From: Profundibacterium mesophilum KAUST100406-0324
GTDB lineage: Bacteria > Pseudomonadota > Alphaproteobacteria > Rhodobacterales > Rhodobacteraceae
Length of the DNA: 64,000 bases
Direction: 5' to 3'
Assembly: GCF_009835145.1 (NCBI RefSeq)
Contig: NZ_APKE01000007.1
Location: forward strand, 62,001-126,000
Of this stretch, positions 8,066 to 16,685 are shown in pieces (the first letter of the stretch is position 1; the number at the start of each line of letters is the position of its first letter). The notes beneath the pieces are model-generated. The model did not search any database, was not told where the DNA came from, and was given only the letters and a program-made list of their open reading frames with translations. The translations under genes were made by a program, and so were the position numbers.

Positions 8066-9481
8066 ATGAAAGATTTCACCACATCCGGGGGCGGCGACTG
8101 CGACCTTGCAGTGATCGGGGCCGGATCGGCCGGGTTCTCGGCCGCGATCACTGCCGCCGAGGCCGGCGCGCGGGTCGCCCTGATCGGGGCCGGGACCATC
8201 GGCGGCACCTGCGTCAACGTGGGCTGTGTGCCCTCCAAGGCGCTGATCCGCGCGGTGGAAAGCTTGCACCACGCCCGTGCCGCGGGCCGGTTCGACGGCA
8301 TCGAGGCCGAGGGCCGCGTTACCGACTGGGCTGCGACGGTCGCGCAGAAACAGGCGCTCGTCGAGGAGCTGCGCGCGGCGAAATACGCCGACGTGCTGCC
8401 CCGGCATGAAAATATCGTCTATGTCGAAGGGCGCGCCCGGTTCGACCCGAAGGGCCGGCTCACCGTGGACGGCGATATATTTCCGGCGTCGAAGATCATC
8501 CTCGCCACAGGATCGCGCCCCCACGTGCCGGCGATTTCCGGCATTGAGAAGGCCGGCGCCCTCGACAGCACCTCGGCGCTGGAACTCACCGCGCTGCCCG
8601 CCTCGATGCTGGTTCTCGGCGCGGGCTATATCGGGGTGGAGCTGGCGCAGATCTTCGCCCGCGCGGGCGTCGCGGTGACGCTGGTCAGCCGCCGCGGCGT
8701 GTTGCCGGAGGCTGAGCCGGAGATCTCCGAGGCGCTGACGGGCTATCTCGCCGCCGAGGGCATTCGCATGGAGCGGCTCGCCGGCTACGGGAGCGTGGCG
8801 CGCGAGGCGGGTGGCCTGTGCCTCACCGGGACCGCGGGCGAAACCTTCACGGCGGAGCGGCTGCTGCTGGCCACGGGGCGGGTGCCGAACAGCGATGGCC
8901 TGAATCTCGCCGCCGCGGGGGTCGAGACGGGCGCGCGGGGCGGCATCGTGGTGGACGCGCAGATGCGAACCGCGAACCCGAATGTCTGGGCCGCGGGCGA
9001 CGTCACCGGGCGCGATCAGTTCGTCTACATGGCGGCCTATGGCGCGAAGATCGCCGCCCGGAACGCGGTGGCGGGCGAGGCGCGCGCCTACGACAATGCC
9101 GCGATGCCCTGGGTGGTGTTCTCGGACCCGCAGGTGGCGGGCGCGGGACTGAGCGAGGCGCAGGCCCGCGCCGCCGGGCACGAGGTGGTCACCTCGGTCC
9201 TACCGCTCGACGCGGTCCCCCGCGCGCTCGCCGCCCGGGACACGCGCGGGCTGATCAAGCTGGTGGCGGAGGCGGGCAGCAAACGCCTGCTGGGCGCGCA
9301 GATCCTCGCCCCCGAGGGCGCAGACAGCATCCAGGCGGCAGCAATGGCGCTGAAGGCCGGACTTACTTACGAAGAGCTGGGCGACACGATCATGCCCTAT
9401 CTTACCACCGTCGAGGGGTTGAAACTTGCCGCCCAGACCTTCGAGAAGGACGTGGCCGCGCTCAGCTGCTGCGCGGGGTAG
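8066..9481 (+). CDS. merA: Mercuric reductase MerA
   Basis: 471 residues; reduces Hg(II) to Hg(0) with NADPH in the cytoplasm. FAD-binding motif VIGAGSAGFSAA near the N-terminus. Redox-active Cys49/Cys54 lie in GGTCVNVGCVPSK. The NADPH domain has GAGYIGVELAQIFA. The C-terminus LSCCAG carries the Cys468-Cys469 pair that hands Hg(II) to the active site of the partner subunit. It lacks the N-terminal MerP-like HMA domain found in Tn501-type enzymes, as in many short MerA forms. The ATG has an AAGGAG site upstream. Transcribed with merF from the MerR-type promoter. Confidence 0.96.
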   Translation: MKDFTTSGGGDCDLAVIGAGSAGFSAAITAAEAGARVALIGAGTIGGTCVNVGCVPSKALIRAVESLHHARAAGRFDGIEAEGRVTDWAATVAQKQALVEELRAAKYADVLPRHENIVYVEGRARFDPKGRLTVDGDIFPASKIILATGSRPHVPAISGIEKAGALDSTSALELTALPASMLVLGAGYIGVELAQIFARAGVAVTLVSRRGVLPEAEPEISEALTGYLAAEGIRMERLAGYGSVAREAGGLCLTGTAGETFTAERLLLATGRVPNSDGLNLAAAGVETGARGGIVVDAQMRTANPNVWAAGDVTGRDQFVYMAAYGAKIAARNAVAGEARAYDNAAMPWVVFSDPQVAGAGLSEAQARAAGHEVVTSVLPLDAVPRALAARDTRGLIKLVAEAGSKRLLGAQILAPEGADSIQAAAMALKAGLTYEELGDTIMPYLTTVEGLKLAAQTFEKDVAALSCCAG

Positions 9482-9517
9482 CGGCCGCGATCGCCGCACA
9501 ATACGGGGGAGAAGCCC

Positions 9518-9847
9518 ATGCCGACCCTTGCCGCCTATATCTGCGCAGCCCTCGCCGAGATTGCCGGATGCTTCGCCTTCTGGGCCTGGCTCCGGCTCGA
9601 CAAGCCGATATGGTGGATTGGGCCGGGCATGGCTTCGCTCGCGCTCTTCGCCTTCCTGCTGACTCTGGCCGACAGCGCGGCCGCCGGACGCGCCTACGCG
9701 GCCTATGGCGGCATCTACATCGCGGCCTCGCTGGCCTGGCTCTGGGCAGTCGAGGGGGTGCGGCCGGACCGGTGGGATCTGATCGGCGTCAGCCTTTGCC
9801 TACTGGGCGCCTTGATCATCGTGGCCGGCCCCCGGACACCCGTCTGA
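9518..9847 (+). CDS. YnfA/UPF0060-family small membrane protein
   Basis: 109 residues and four predicted membrane helices. It matches the UPF0060 pattern: [17 protein letters not shown] near the start, [20 protein letters not shown] in the middle, and [16 protein letters not shown] at the end. The family is SMR-like in topology but has no settled function. Located 36 bases after merA on the same strand, it is probably the last gene of the mer transcript; UPF0060 genes recur in metal-resistance islands. A role in mercury resistance is inference only. Confidence 0.9.
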   Translation: MPTLAAYICAALAEIAGCFAFWAWLRLDKPIWWIGPGMASLALFAFLLTLADSAAAGRAYAAYGGIYIAASLAWLWAVEGVRPDRWDLIGVSLCLLGALIIVAGPRTPV

Positions 9848-9884
9848 GATCGAAAACCTCACCACGATCCAAAGGGGCGCCGAA

Positions 9885-10689
9885 GTGACCGATACGCTCG
9901 ACCTGATCGTGATCGGCGCCGGGATAACCGCCGCGAAGACATGCGCGCGTGCCGGCCGGATCGTCGCCATCGCCGACGAGCGGCCCCATGGCGGCACCTG
10001 CGCGCTCAGGGGGTGCGATCCGAAGAAGTTGCTGCGCGCCGGATCGTCCTCGTCGGTGGCGGCTACATCTCTTCCGAGTTCGCGCATATCGCGGAGCGAG
10101 CCGGGTGCCCGCCACCGATCATCTCGCCCTCGCCGCCAGGACCGAGGCCGAGCATGGCGGGGTGAACGTCGCGCCGTGGCTGCAATCGCCAGCGAACGCG
10201 CGCATCTACGCCGCCGGTGACGCCGCCGCCTCCCCGGCAAGCCCCTGACCCCGGTCGCGGTATTGGAGGGCAAGATCGCCGCCACAAACATGCTGAAAGG
10301 CAAGCGGACCGAGCCGGACTGCACCGGGATGCCGGGCGTGGTGTTCACCATCCCCGAACTGGCGCGGGTCGGCTTGCAGAATGAGGCCCGCGAGAAAGGT
10401 GATGTGGAGGTGAGCATCACCGACACCCAGGGCTGGTTCTCGCAGAAACGCATCGGCAAGGGCCATGCGGGCGCGAGAATCATCACCGGCAAAGACGGCC
10501 ATGGCCCTTGGCCTTCACATGCTCGGGCCGGACCATGCGGACCTGATCGACGTCTTCTCGCTGGCAATCAAGCCGGGACTGACGGCGGCGCAGGTCGGGG
10601 CGATGCCGGCGGCCTGCCCGGCGGGGGCTTCGGATCCGGGCTCGCTGGTCTGTCCGGGTCGCGAAAGGCGCGTCATCAGGATTTGTTGA
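9885..10689 (+). pseudogene. Decayed pyridine nucleotide-disulfide oxidoreductase
   Basis: Pieces of one flavoprotein reductase appear in order but in different frames. First comes DLIVIGAGITAAKTCAR and GGTCALRGCDPKK (FAD and redox centre). Next is IVLVGGGYISSEFAHIAERAG (NAD domain), then NARIYAAGDAAAS, then KIAATNMLKGKRTEPDCTGM and PGVVFTIPELARVGL. Last is LGLHMLGPDHADLIDVFSLA and PAGASD (dimer domain). At least four frame changes and large internal deletions leave about 800 bases of an expected 1350 or so. The redox motif is glutathione-reductase-like and not MerA-like, so this is a separate gene and not a broken merA copy. A decaying passenger of the metal island. Confidence 0.8.
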
Positions 10690-10746
10690 AGGGCAGGGGG
10701 CGAGGCAAACCTCGACAGGCCGGATGGAACTGCCTACACAACGGTC

Positions 10747-11094
10747 ATGCGCATCCTGCTCCGCCTTGCCACGCTCTGCCTGTCGCTTGCCCTTCTGGGC
10801 GGCGTGCTGATGCATGACCTGGCCGGTGCGAGAATGTCACTGGACATGGCCAGCGCGGCCACGGCGCCGGACGTGGAGCAGGGCGAGCTCTGTCCCGCCT
10901 GCTCCGAGGACATGGCCGAGGTTCCCCTGTGCGACATGGATTGCACGGCCCCGGTCCACGTGTCGGGCAAAGCGCAGCAACTCTCGCCCCTGACCTTGCG
11001 GACCACGGCCCTGGGACAATCGGGCGATGACAGGTTGGTGGGGCTCGATCCCGGTTCGGACCCCTTTCCCCCGCGAAACAGCGTCCTCGCCTGA
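10747..11094 (+). CDS. Cys-rich exported protein of unknown function
   Basis: 115 residues. A signal peptide (MRILLRLATLCLSLALLGGVLMHDLAGA) is followed by a short mature region with CPACSEDMAEVPLCDMDC, four cysteines and several Met/Asp residues that could bind a soft metal. No family is recognised with certainty. It sits at the head of the same-strand set with the BNR protein, DUF411 protein, cytochrome c and SCO, which suggests a periplasmic metal or redox role. No strong ribosome site precedes the ATG, so the start is uncertain. Confidence 0.6.
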   Translation: MRILLRLATLCLSLALLGGVLMHDLAGARMSLDMASAATAPDVEQGELCPACSEDMAEVPLCDMDCTAPVHVSGKAQQLSPLTLRTTALGQSGDDRLVGLDPGSDPFPPRNSVLA

Positions 11095-11190
11095 CCGGCC
11101 GCACCTGGGGGTGACGGCCCGGTCCCGCCATGCCTGCCAAAGACCGGCCGGCGCGATCGACGCTACCTGTCACCTTCGGGAACTGTCTCA

Positions 11191-12123
11191 ATGTCTGTCT
11201 TCTCTCCGCGAGACCTCTCGCGCCGGCGCTTTCTGGGCCGCGGTCTTGCCGCGTTCTGCGCGCCGCTGATCCTTCCCCGTGCCATCCTCGCCGCTCCTGA
11301 TACCGCAGTCCGCGCGCTTGCCTTCGATGCCGGCGCGCCGGTCGTCGCCACCCGGGCCGGGCTCTGGCGCCTGCACCCCGAGGGGGCCGAAAAGCTGCCC
11401 CTCGCCGAGCCGGTGACGTGTCTTGCCAGCCACCCGCGGCGCGCCGGGGCACTCGTCGCCGCCCTCGCGGGCGGTGGGCTGCGGCGCAGCGCCGACGGAG
11501 GCCAGAGCTGGAGCGATGCCGCCGGTCTGCCGGATGCCCAGATCACCGCGCTGACCATCGCCGCGCTTGAGCCCGACATGATCTATGCCGCGCTCGAAGG
11601 CGACGGGCTCTGGCGCAGCCGGGATGCCGGGGAAACCTGGGAGTTCGTGATGGACAGGCCCTATCTTGCCGGGGCCGAACATGACGTGCTGAGCCTCGTC
11701 TCGCTCGCCAGCCCGACCGGCATGGGCGGTATCTGGCTTTATGCCGGGACGAAGGCGGGGCTGACGCGCGTGCCCGATTGCTTTTGCCGCTGGCAGGACG
11801 TGACGGCGGGCGGTGCGATGGATGCGCTTGCCGCCGGCAGGACGCCGCCGCCGGCCAATCCCCTGCCCGAGGGCGAGCCGGTCGGCCGCCTGGCCCTCGC
11901 CCCGGAGACGCCGCTGCGGCTCTATGCCGGCTTGCGCAGCGGCCTCTGGGCCTCTGCGGATGCCGGGGTGAACTGGACCCTCGCCTCGGCCGGGGCAATC
12001 GAGGCGCTGGCCGTCGATCCGGGCGATCCGAACCACCTTGTCGCCGGCCGCGCGGGCGGCCTGTCCGTCAGCGACGACGGCGGTGCGACCTGGACCCTCT
12101 CAACATCTTTCAAGGATATCTGA
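11191..12123 (+). CDS. Tat-exported BNR/Asp-box beta-propeller protein
   Basis: 310 residues. The N-terminus has a twin-arginine signal (SRRRFLGRGLAAFCAPLILP). The mature part contains repeated Asp-box motifs: SADGGQSWSDAAGL, SRDAGETWEF, SADAGVNWTL and SDDGGATWTL, separated by short beta strands, as in sialidase- and sortilin-like propellers. No sialidase catalytic residues are evident, so a binding or scaffold role is more likely than glycosidase activity. Tat export suggests folding or cofactor loading in the cytoplasm. The DUF411 gene starts two bases after its stop, so the two are co-transcribed. Confidence 0.85.
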   Translation: MSVFSPRDLSRRRFLGRGLAAFCAPLILPRAILAAPDTAVRALAFDAGAPVVATRAGLWRLHPEGAEKLPLAEPVTCLASHPRRAGALVAALAGGGLRRSADGGQSWSDAAGLPDAQITALTIAALEPDMIYAALEGDGLWRSRDAGETWEFVMDRPYLAGAEHDVLSLVSLASPTGMGGIWLYAGTKAGLTRVPDCFCRWQDVTAGGAMDALAAGRTPPPANPLPEGEPVGRLALAPETPLRLYAGLRSGLWASADAGVNWTLASAGAIEALAVDPGDPNHLVAGRAGGLSVSDDGGATWTLSTSFKDI

Positions 12124-12124
12124 C

Positions 12125-12610
12125 ATGAAAACGAAACGCACACTTGGCGCGGCCGCCACACTGACCGCCGCCGGCATCCTCGGGTTCGCGACGCTCGGCC
12201 TCGCCGGGGACGACACCGCGAGTGACATGGCGGCGACGGTTGCCGCGGACCGGCAAATGACCATCTGGCGCGACCCATCCTGCGGCTGTTGCGATGCCTA
12301 TGCAGATTACATGGAAGGCGAAGGCTATCACGTCACCCGCATCGACGACCGCGATTTCGACAAGCGTTCCGTCGAGGTCGGCGTTCCGGAGCAGGGGCTC
12401 GGCTGTCACCTGGCGGAGGTGGACGGCTACTATGTCAGCGGGCTCGTGCCCGCCGACATCATCGACCGCCTGACCACCGAGCGGCCCGAGATCACGGGCA
12501 TCACCCTGCCGGGAATGCCAAGCAACGCGCCCGGCATGGCGGGCAAGAGCGGCACGCTCAAGACCTATGCCTTCGGGGAGGACGGGGTCACCGTCTATTC
12601 CAATGAGTGA
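12125..12610 (+). CDS. DUF411 metal-binding protein, exported
   Basis: 161 residues with a signal peptide (MKTKRTLGAAATLTAAGILG...) and a DUF411 domain: MTIWRDPSCGCCDAYADYM, with Cys53-x-Cys55-Cys56, then GLGCHLAEVDGYYVSGLVPAD with Cys94. DUF411 proteins are associated with copper resistance loci and are thought to bind copper in the periplasm; the biochemical role is not settled. It overlaps the next small gene by eight bases, placing it firmly in the operon with the BNR protein, cytochrome c and SCO. Confidence 0.92.
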   Translation: MKTKRTLGAAATLTAAGILGFATLGLAGDDTASDMAATVAADRQMTIWRDPSCGCCDAYADYMEGEGYHVTRIDDRDFDKRSVEVGVPEQGLGCHLAEVDGYYVSGLVPADIIDRLTTERPEITGITLPGMPSNAPGMAGKSGTLKTYAFGEDGVTVYSNE

Positions 12611-12749
12611 GTGTCCGATGATGGACATGATGGGCGGCCCGATGATGGCCGCGATGATGGGGTTCGGCGGGCTGGTGCTGATCTTGATGGTGGGGGTGCT
12701 GGTCCTTGGCATGCTGGCCCTGGTGAAGTTTCTGCGGAGGCCGGCATGA
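12603..12749 (+). CDS. 48-residue Met-rich single-span membrane protein
   Basis: MSECPMMDMMGGPMMAAMMG followed by one hydrophobic helix (LVLILMVGVLVLGMLALV) and a basic end KFLRRPA. Eight methionines and a cysteine before the helix could coordinate Cu(I) or another soft ion. Both ends overlap neighbours: eight bases with the DUF411 gene and four bases (ATGA) with the cytochrome c gene. This argues that it is translated. It resembles short membrane proteins near copper genes; function unknown. Confidence 0.7.
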   Translation: MSECPMMDMMGGPMMAAMMGFGGLVLILMVGVLVLGMLALVKFLRRPA

Positions 12750-13219
12750 GGCGGCTGATCCTGGGCGGGACGGCCGGCGCCGCGGCGCTTCTGGGGCTGG
12801 CGGTTTGGGCGGGGGGCGAGAAGGACATGCCCCCGCTTGCCTTCATGGGCGAGTCCGTGGACGGCGCGGTGCTCGAGCGGGGCCGGGAGGTCTATGCCGA
12901 AAACTGCGCCTCCTGCCACGGCGCGGAGCGCGAGGGGCAGCCCGATTGGCGGCGGCGGCTTGAAAATGGCCGCATGCCGGCCCCCCCGCATGACGAGACG
13001 GGCCATAGCTGGCATCACGCGGATGGGCAGCTCTTTACCATCACCAAATTCGGGGTCGGCGCCGTCGTCCCCGGCTACGAAAGCGACATGCCCGCCTTCG
13101 AGGGTATCCTTGGCGATGACGAGATCGCCGCCGTTCTCGCCTATATCAAGAGCACATGGCCGGAACGCGAGCGCGCCTTCCAGGCGGAGGTGACCGGCAA
13201 TGTGGAGGGCGGCTCATGA
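12746..13219 (+). CDS. Membrane-anchored c-type cytochrome
   Basis: 157 residues with an N-terminal hydrophobic anchor or signal (LILGGTAGAAALLGLAVWAGG). One heme-c site, CASCH at residues 54-58, and a likely axial Met at about residue 115 in YESDMPAFEG. The fold matches small class I cytochromes (YIKSTWPERER at the end is typical of the last helix). It would carry electrons on the periplasmic side. Coupled by ATGA overlap to the Met-rich small protein; an SCO gene follows 88 bases later. A 31-codon open frame at 13216-13311 lies in that gap but is not convincing. Confidence 0.92.
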   Translation: MRRLILGGTAGAAALLGLAVWAGGEKDMPPLAFMGESVDGAVLERGREVYAENCASCHGAEREGQPDWRRRLENGRMPAPPHDETGHSWHHADGQLFTITKFGVGAVVPGYESDMPAFEGILGDDEIAAVLAYIKSTWPERERAFQAEVTGNVEGGS

Positions 13220-13307
13220 GCGGGGGCGCCCCGCGCGCCCGGGGTGATGCCGGCCCCGCGCACCGTTCGGCCGCAGGGCCGGGCGGCGCACCGTCCGGAT
13301 TTGCATC

Positions 13308-13955
13308 ATGACCGACATCACACCCGCCCGCCGCCGGCTCATCAAGGCCCTGTGGGCCGGCAGCATCATCGCCGCCATCCTGGTCGCGGCCCTCGTCATG
13401 CCGGGAACGGGCGCGGATCATGGGCACCGGGTCTCCTATACCGGCGAGGCCGATATCCGTTCGGAGTTCAGGCTTGTCGATCACCATGGAAAGACCGTCA
13501 CCCAAGGCGATTTTGCGGGCCGGTGGCAACTCGTCTTCTTCGGGTTCACGCAATGCCCCGACATCTGCCCCACGACGCTGGCCTACATGGGCGGCGTGCT
13601 CGATCTGCTGGGGGCGGAGGCGGGCCGTGTCGCGCCGCTCTTCGTGACGGTCGACCCCGAGCACGACACGCCCGAAGTCCTCGCCGAATACGTCACCGCC
13701 TTCCATCCCCGGCTGCTCGGCCTGACGGGAAGCGAGGCGCAGATCGCCGATGCCGCCGAGGCCTTCAAGGTCTACCACGAGCGGCTCGAGAACGCGGATG
13801 CGCCCCACGGCTATATGATGGCCCATGCGGGGCACATCTATCTCATGCGCCCGGACGGTGCCTTCGAGGCGGTGTTCATCGAGGGCGATCAGCCGCCAGA
13901 AGCCCTTGCCGAAGAGATCTCGATGCGCATCGCGAAGGAGGCGAGCAAGGGATGA
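13308..13955 (+). CDS. SCO1/SenC-family copper chaperone or thiol reductase
   Basis: 215 residues with one N-terminal membrane anchor and a thioredoxin-like domain. The copper/redox motif CPDICP holds Cys83 and Cys87; a conserved-type His lies in MAHAGHIYLM near residue 173. SCO proteins help build the CuA centre of cytochrome oxidase or act as periplasmic thiol reductases. Here it terminates a set with a cytochrome c and DUF411 protein and not a cox operon, so it may serve the neighbouring module. The next gene on the minus strand converges on it after 292 bases with no recognisable gene. Confidence 0.93.
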   Translation: MTDITPARRRLIKALWAGSIIAAILVAALVMPGTGADHGHRVSYTGEADIRSEFRLVDHHGKTVTQGDFAGRWQLVFFGFTQCPDICPTTLAYMGGVLDLLGAEAGRVAPLFVTVDPEHDTPEVLAEYVTAFHPRLLGLTGSEAQIADAAEAFKVYHERLENADAPHGYMMAHAGHIYLMRPDGAFEAVFIEGDQPPEALAEEISMRIAKEASKG

Positions 13956-14247
13956 TCTCCGACCCATCCTCTGCCCCATGCCTCGGGTGCGGCTCCCACC
14001 TGCGCCGGGCATCGGGGCAACGGATCCCCGTCTCATCGTCATCGGCTTGCTGCGAGCTGCAGGGCCAACCCGAAGGAAGCAGGCGATGAGGGGTGGCGGA
14101 ATGATGTTCGGCAGGGGGTCCGGGGGCCTCCGATCCTCCTGAACCCTGATGCCCATGCTCGCGGCGCTCGTGGAATGCCTGCGCGGGTCGGCGCCATTTC
14201 ACGCAGCGGATGGACGAGCCTGTCATCCCCGTCGCGGGCCCGGGTGG

Positions 14248-15336
14248 TCACTTGCGCGGCGGCGCGCTGTTCTCCCTCGCCGCCGGCGCCGCGCCGGCGG
14301 GCGCATCCGCGCCTTGCCTGACCGCGTTCTCCCAGGCCCTGAGGAAATTGCGGCGGTTCAGCCTGTCGAGATTGACCATCAGCCCCGGACCCAGGCGGAT
14401 GGGGCCGAAGCCGGCGGCCTGGGCGGCATCGATACCGCTCAGCGCGGGAAGCGGCCACGATCCGGCGGCGGAGCGCAGGCCGATCCCGATCAGGTGATCG
14501 ATGAAGGCGCCGGCCAGTTCCGGGGCATCGGCCTGGCGCGGAATGATCGCGGTGCGCAGCATGACATTGGCGAAATCCTCCATCTCGACCACCGCGAGGG
14601 CATCGGAGGCCGACGCGGCGAGCCTGTCCCGCGCATAGCTTCCCAGCACGTTGTAGGCGAGGACGAGTTCGCCCTCCACCAGCGCGTCGATCATCTGGGC
14701 CGAACAGCAGTAAAGCTCCGGATCGAGCCGCCCCATCACTTCCGACAGGCGCCAATAGGCGTCCGTGGCCCGTGCATCCTGCGTGGCGAAGAGATATCCC
14801 AGCCCGCTCTTGCGCACGTCATAGGTGCCAATCCGGCCACGGAACCGGCCGGGATGCTCGCGCAGCAGGGTGATGAGGTCGCGGCGCGTGGCGGGGATCT
14901 CGAGACCTGCGAGGGCATCTTGCGCGATGACGATGACGGCGGGTTCGGCGGTGAAGGCGAAGATGAGGTCGCGCCAGCCCGCCCAGCCGGGAAGGGCCTG
15001 CGTCGCCTCCGAGCGGTAGCGCCGGGCGTGGCCGTCATTGGCGAGCTTGAACTGCAGATCCATCGCCGATGACAGGGCGAGGTCATAGGCGGCGCCCTTG
15101 CGGATCATCCGCGCCAGGTCTGCCGAGGAGACCACGCTGTAATCGATGCCGATCGCCGGGTTCGCCCGGTGAAAGGCGGCCAGGTAGGGATCGAAGACCG
15201 ACAGGTCCGCGGTCGACAGAATGCGCAGAACGGTCGGCGAGGAGCCCTCGTAGACATGACGGTCCTCGATCGCCGGCTGCGCGGACAGGGTGCCGGCCAG
15301 CAGGATCAGGCCGAGGGCAAGATGAGCGAGACGCAT
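14248..15336 (-). CDS. Orphan periplasmic substrate-binding protein of a two-component system
   Basis: 362 residues with a signal peptide (MRLAHLALGLILLAGTLSA). The body resembles the iron/polyamine-type (SBP_bac_6-like) binding proteins: LRILSTADLSVFDPYLAAFH near the start and a domain hinge with GELVLAYNVLGSYA. No ABC permease or ATPase genes are nearby. Its start lies inside the 3' end of the sensor kinase gene (31-base overlap), so it is translated with TctD/TctE. The arrangement suggests that it presents a ligand to the sensor kinase and is not a transporter component; this is inference. Confidence 0.85.
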   Translation of the reverse strand: MRLAHLALGLILLAGTLSAQPAIEDRHVYEGSSPTVLRILSTADLSVFDPYLAAFHRANPAIGIDYSVVSSADLARMIRKGAAYDLALSSAMDLQFKLANDGHARRYRSEATQALPGWAGWRDLIFAFTAEPAVIVIAQDALAGLEIPATRRDLITLLREHPGRFRGRIGTYDVRKSGLGYLFATQDARATDAYWRLSEVMGRLDPELYCCSAQMIDALVEGELVLAYNVLGSYARDRLAASASDALAVVEMEDFANVMLRTAIIPRQADAPELAGAFIDHLIGIGLRSAAGSWPLPALSGIDAAQAAGFGPIRLGPGLMVNLDRLNRRNFLRAWENAVRQGADAPAGAAPAARENSAPPRK

Positions 15337-16685
15337 GCGCCGCCTCCTTCTTTCGGATCGCGGTTCGACAGGATCAGCCTGCCGCCATGGGCGCGCAGGA
15401 CATCGCGCGTGATGGTCAGGCCGAGCCCCGATCCCACGTGCCCCGCCGCCGTCTCGCCGCGCCGGAACCGCTCGGTCAGCGCGTCGAGCGGCCCGCCGCC
15501 GAGGCCGGGCCCCTGATCGCAGACCCGGACGAAGGCCTCGCCCCCCTCCACGCCGACGGCAATGTGGATGTCGGTGGCGACGGGGGAGTATTTCACGGCG
15601 TTGTCGAGCACGTTGCGAAGCGCCGTATCGAGCAGGACCGCGTCCCCCGACACTAGCGCGGGATCGGCGCGCAGGGAGATCTCGATGTCGCGCATCGTCG
15701 CGGTCGGGCGGATCGCGTCGGCGGTTCTCAGTGCGAGCTTCGACAGATCGACCGGATCGCGCGCCAGGTCCTCGGCGCGGAAGGCGACGGTGGCGTGGTC
15801 GAGAAGCTGGCCCGCCGAGCGCGAGCTTTCATCCACGGCGCGGATGATCAGGCGCAGGCGCGCGCGGTCGGAGGACGTGCGCGCCTCGCCCAAAGCGAGT
15901 TCCGATTGCATCCTGACGCTCGCCAGCGGGGTCCTGATGCGGTGGGCGGCTTCGGCGATGAAATCCTCGGAGCGGCGCAGCGAGCCGGCCAGCCGCAGCA
16001 TCAGCCTGTCCAGCGCCTCGATCAGCGGCGAAAGCTCGGCCGGGGCGCGCCGCCGCAGGGGGCGCATGTCCGAGGGGCCGCGCCGGGCGACCGCGCCGGC
16101 GATCTCGGAGAGGGGTTTGAGCGAGGCGCGCGCGGCGATGGCCGAGAGCGTGACGGCGATGCAAAAGAAGGCGACCGACAGCAGCGCCGCCATCCGCGAC
16201 AGGTCCCTGGCCACCTGCGTGATGCCGGTCGTCGTCTGCGCCACGGTGACGGAGACGGGGACCCGGTTGCCGGCGACCGCCACGATGCGCGTGGCGCTGG
16301 CCATGCGGATCGTCTCGCCGACATAGTCGGCGGTCGCGAAGACGACGCCGCCGGGCTCGGGCGGCTCGGGGCGTGGTTCGGGAAGATCGCCGTATCCCGT
16401 CAGCAGAAGCCCGCCCGCCACCGCGCGGTAGAAGACCCGGTCCTCGCTGATCGCGCCGAGCATCGAGAAGGCCGAGTAGGGGAGCTCGAGCTGAACCTCG
16501 CCCTCCTCGGCGCGCAGGGTCTCCACGATGCTCGTGACCGAGGCGGCGAGGACGTTGTCCTGCGCACGCCCCACGGCACGGCGCGCGAATTCCGACACGG
16601 TCAGCCAGGACAGGATCGACAGGACCGCCGCCACGCCGGCCAGCAGGAATGTCAGGCGCTGGCGGATCGAGGCGAGGGGCCTCAT
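15306..16685 (-). CDS. tctE: TctE-like sensor histidine kinase
   Basis: 459 residues. Two membrane helices flank a periplasmic domain of the 2CSK_N type (about residues 35-165). HAMP-like linker, then the H-box EAAHRIRTPLASVR with His near 247, an N-box DNAVKYS and G-boxes DQGPGLGGG and GSGLGLTI. The family (TctE of Salmonella, BctE of Bordetella) senses tricarboxylates and phosphorylates TctD. The start ATG overlaps the stop of the response regulator gene by four bases. The divergent tctCBA transporter is the expected target. Confidence 0.92.
   Translation of the reverse strand: MRPLASIRQRLTFLLAGVAAVLSILSWLTVSEFARRAVGRAQDNVLAASVTSIVETLRAEEGEVQLELPYSAFSMLGAISEDRVFYRAVAGGLLLTGYGDLPEPRPEPPEPGGVVFATADYVGETIRMASATRIVAVAGNRVPVSVTVAQTTTGITQVARDLSRMAALLSVAFFCIAVTLSAIAARASLKPLSEIAGAVARRGPSDMRPLRRRAPAELSPLIEALDRLMLRLAGSLRRSEDFIAEAAHRIRTPLASVRMQSELALGEARTSSDRARLRLIIRAVDESSRSAGQLLDHATVAFRAEDLARDPVDLSKLALRTADAIRPTATMRDIEISLRADPALVSGDAVLLDTALRNVLDNAVKYSPVATDIHIAVGVEGGEAFVRVCDQGPGLGGGPLDALTERFRRGETAAGHVGSGLGLTITRDVLRAHGGRLILSNRDPKEGGGACVSLILPSA

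Noticed and set aside
13216-13311. 31-codon frame between the cytochrome c and SCO genes, with ATGA overlaps on both sides
   Set aside because: Only Ala/Gly/Pro/Arg composition, no hydrophobic or motif content; likely chance in GC-rich sequence despite the suggestive overlaps.
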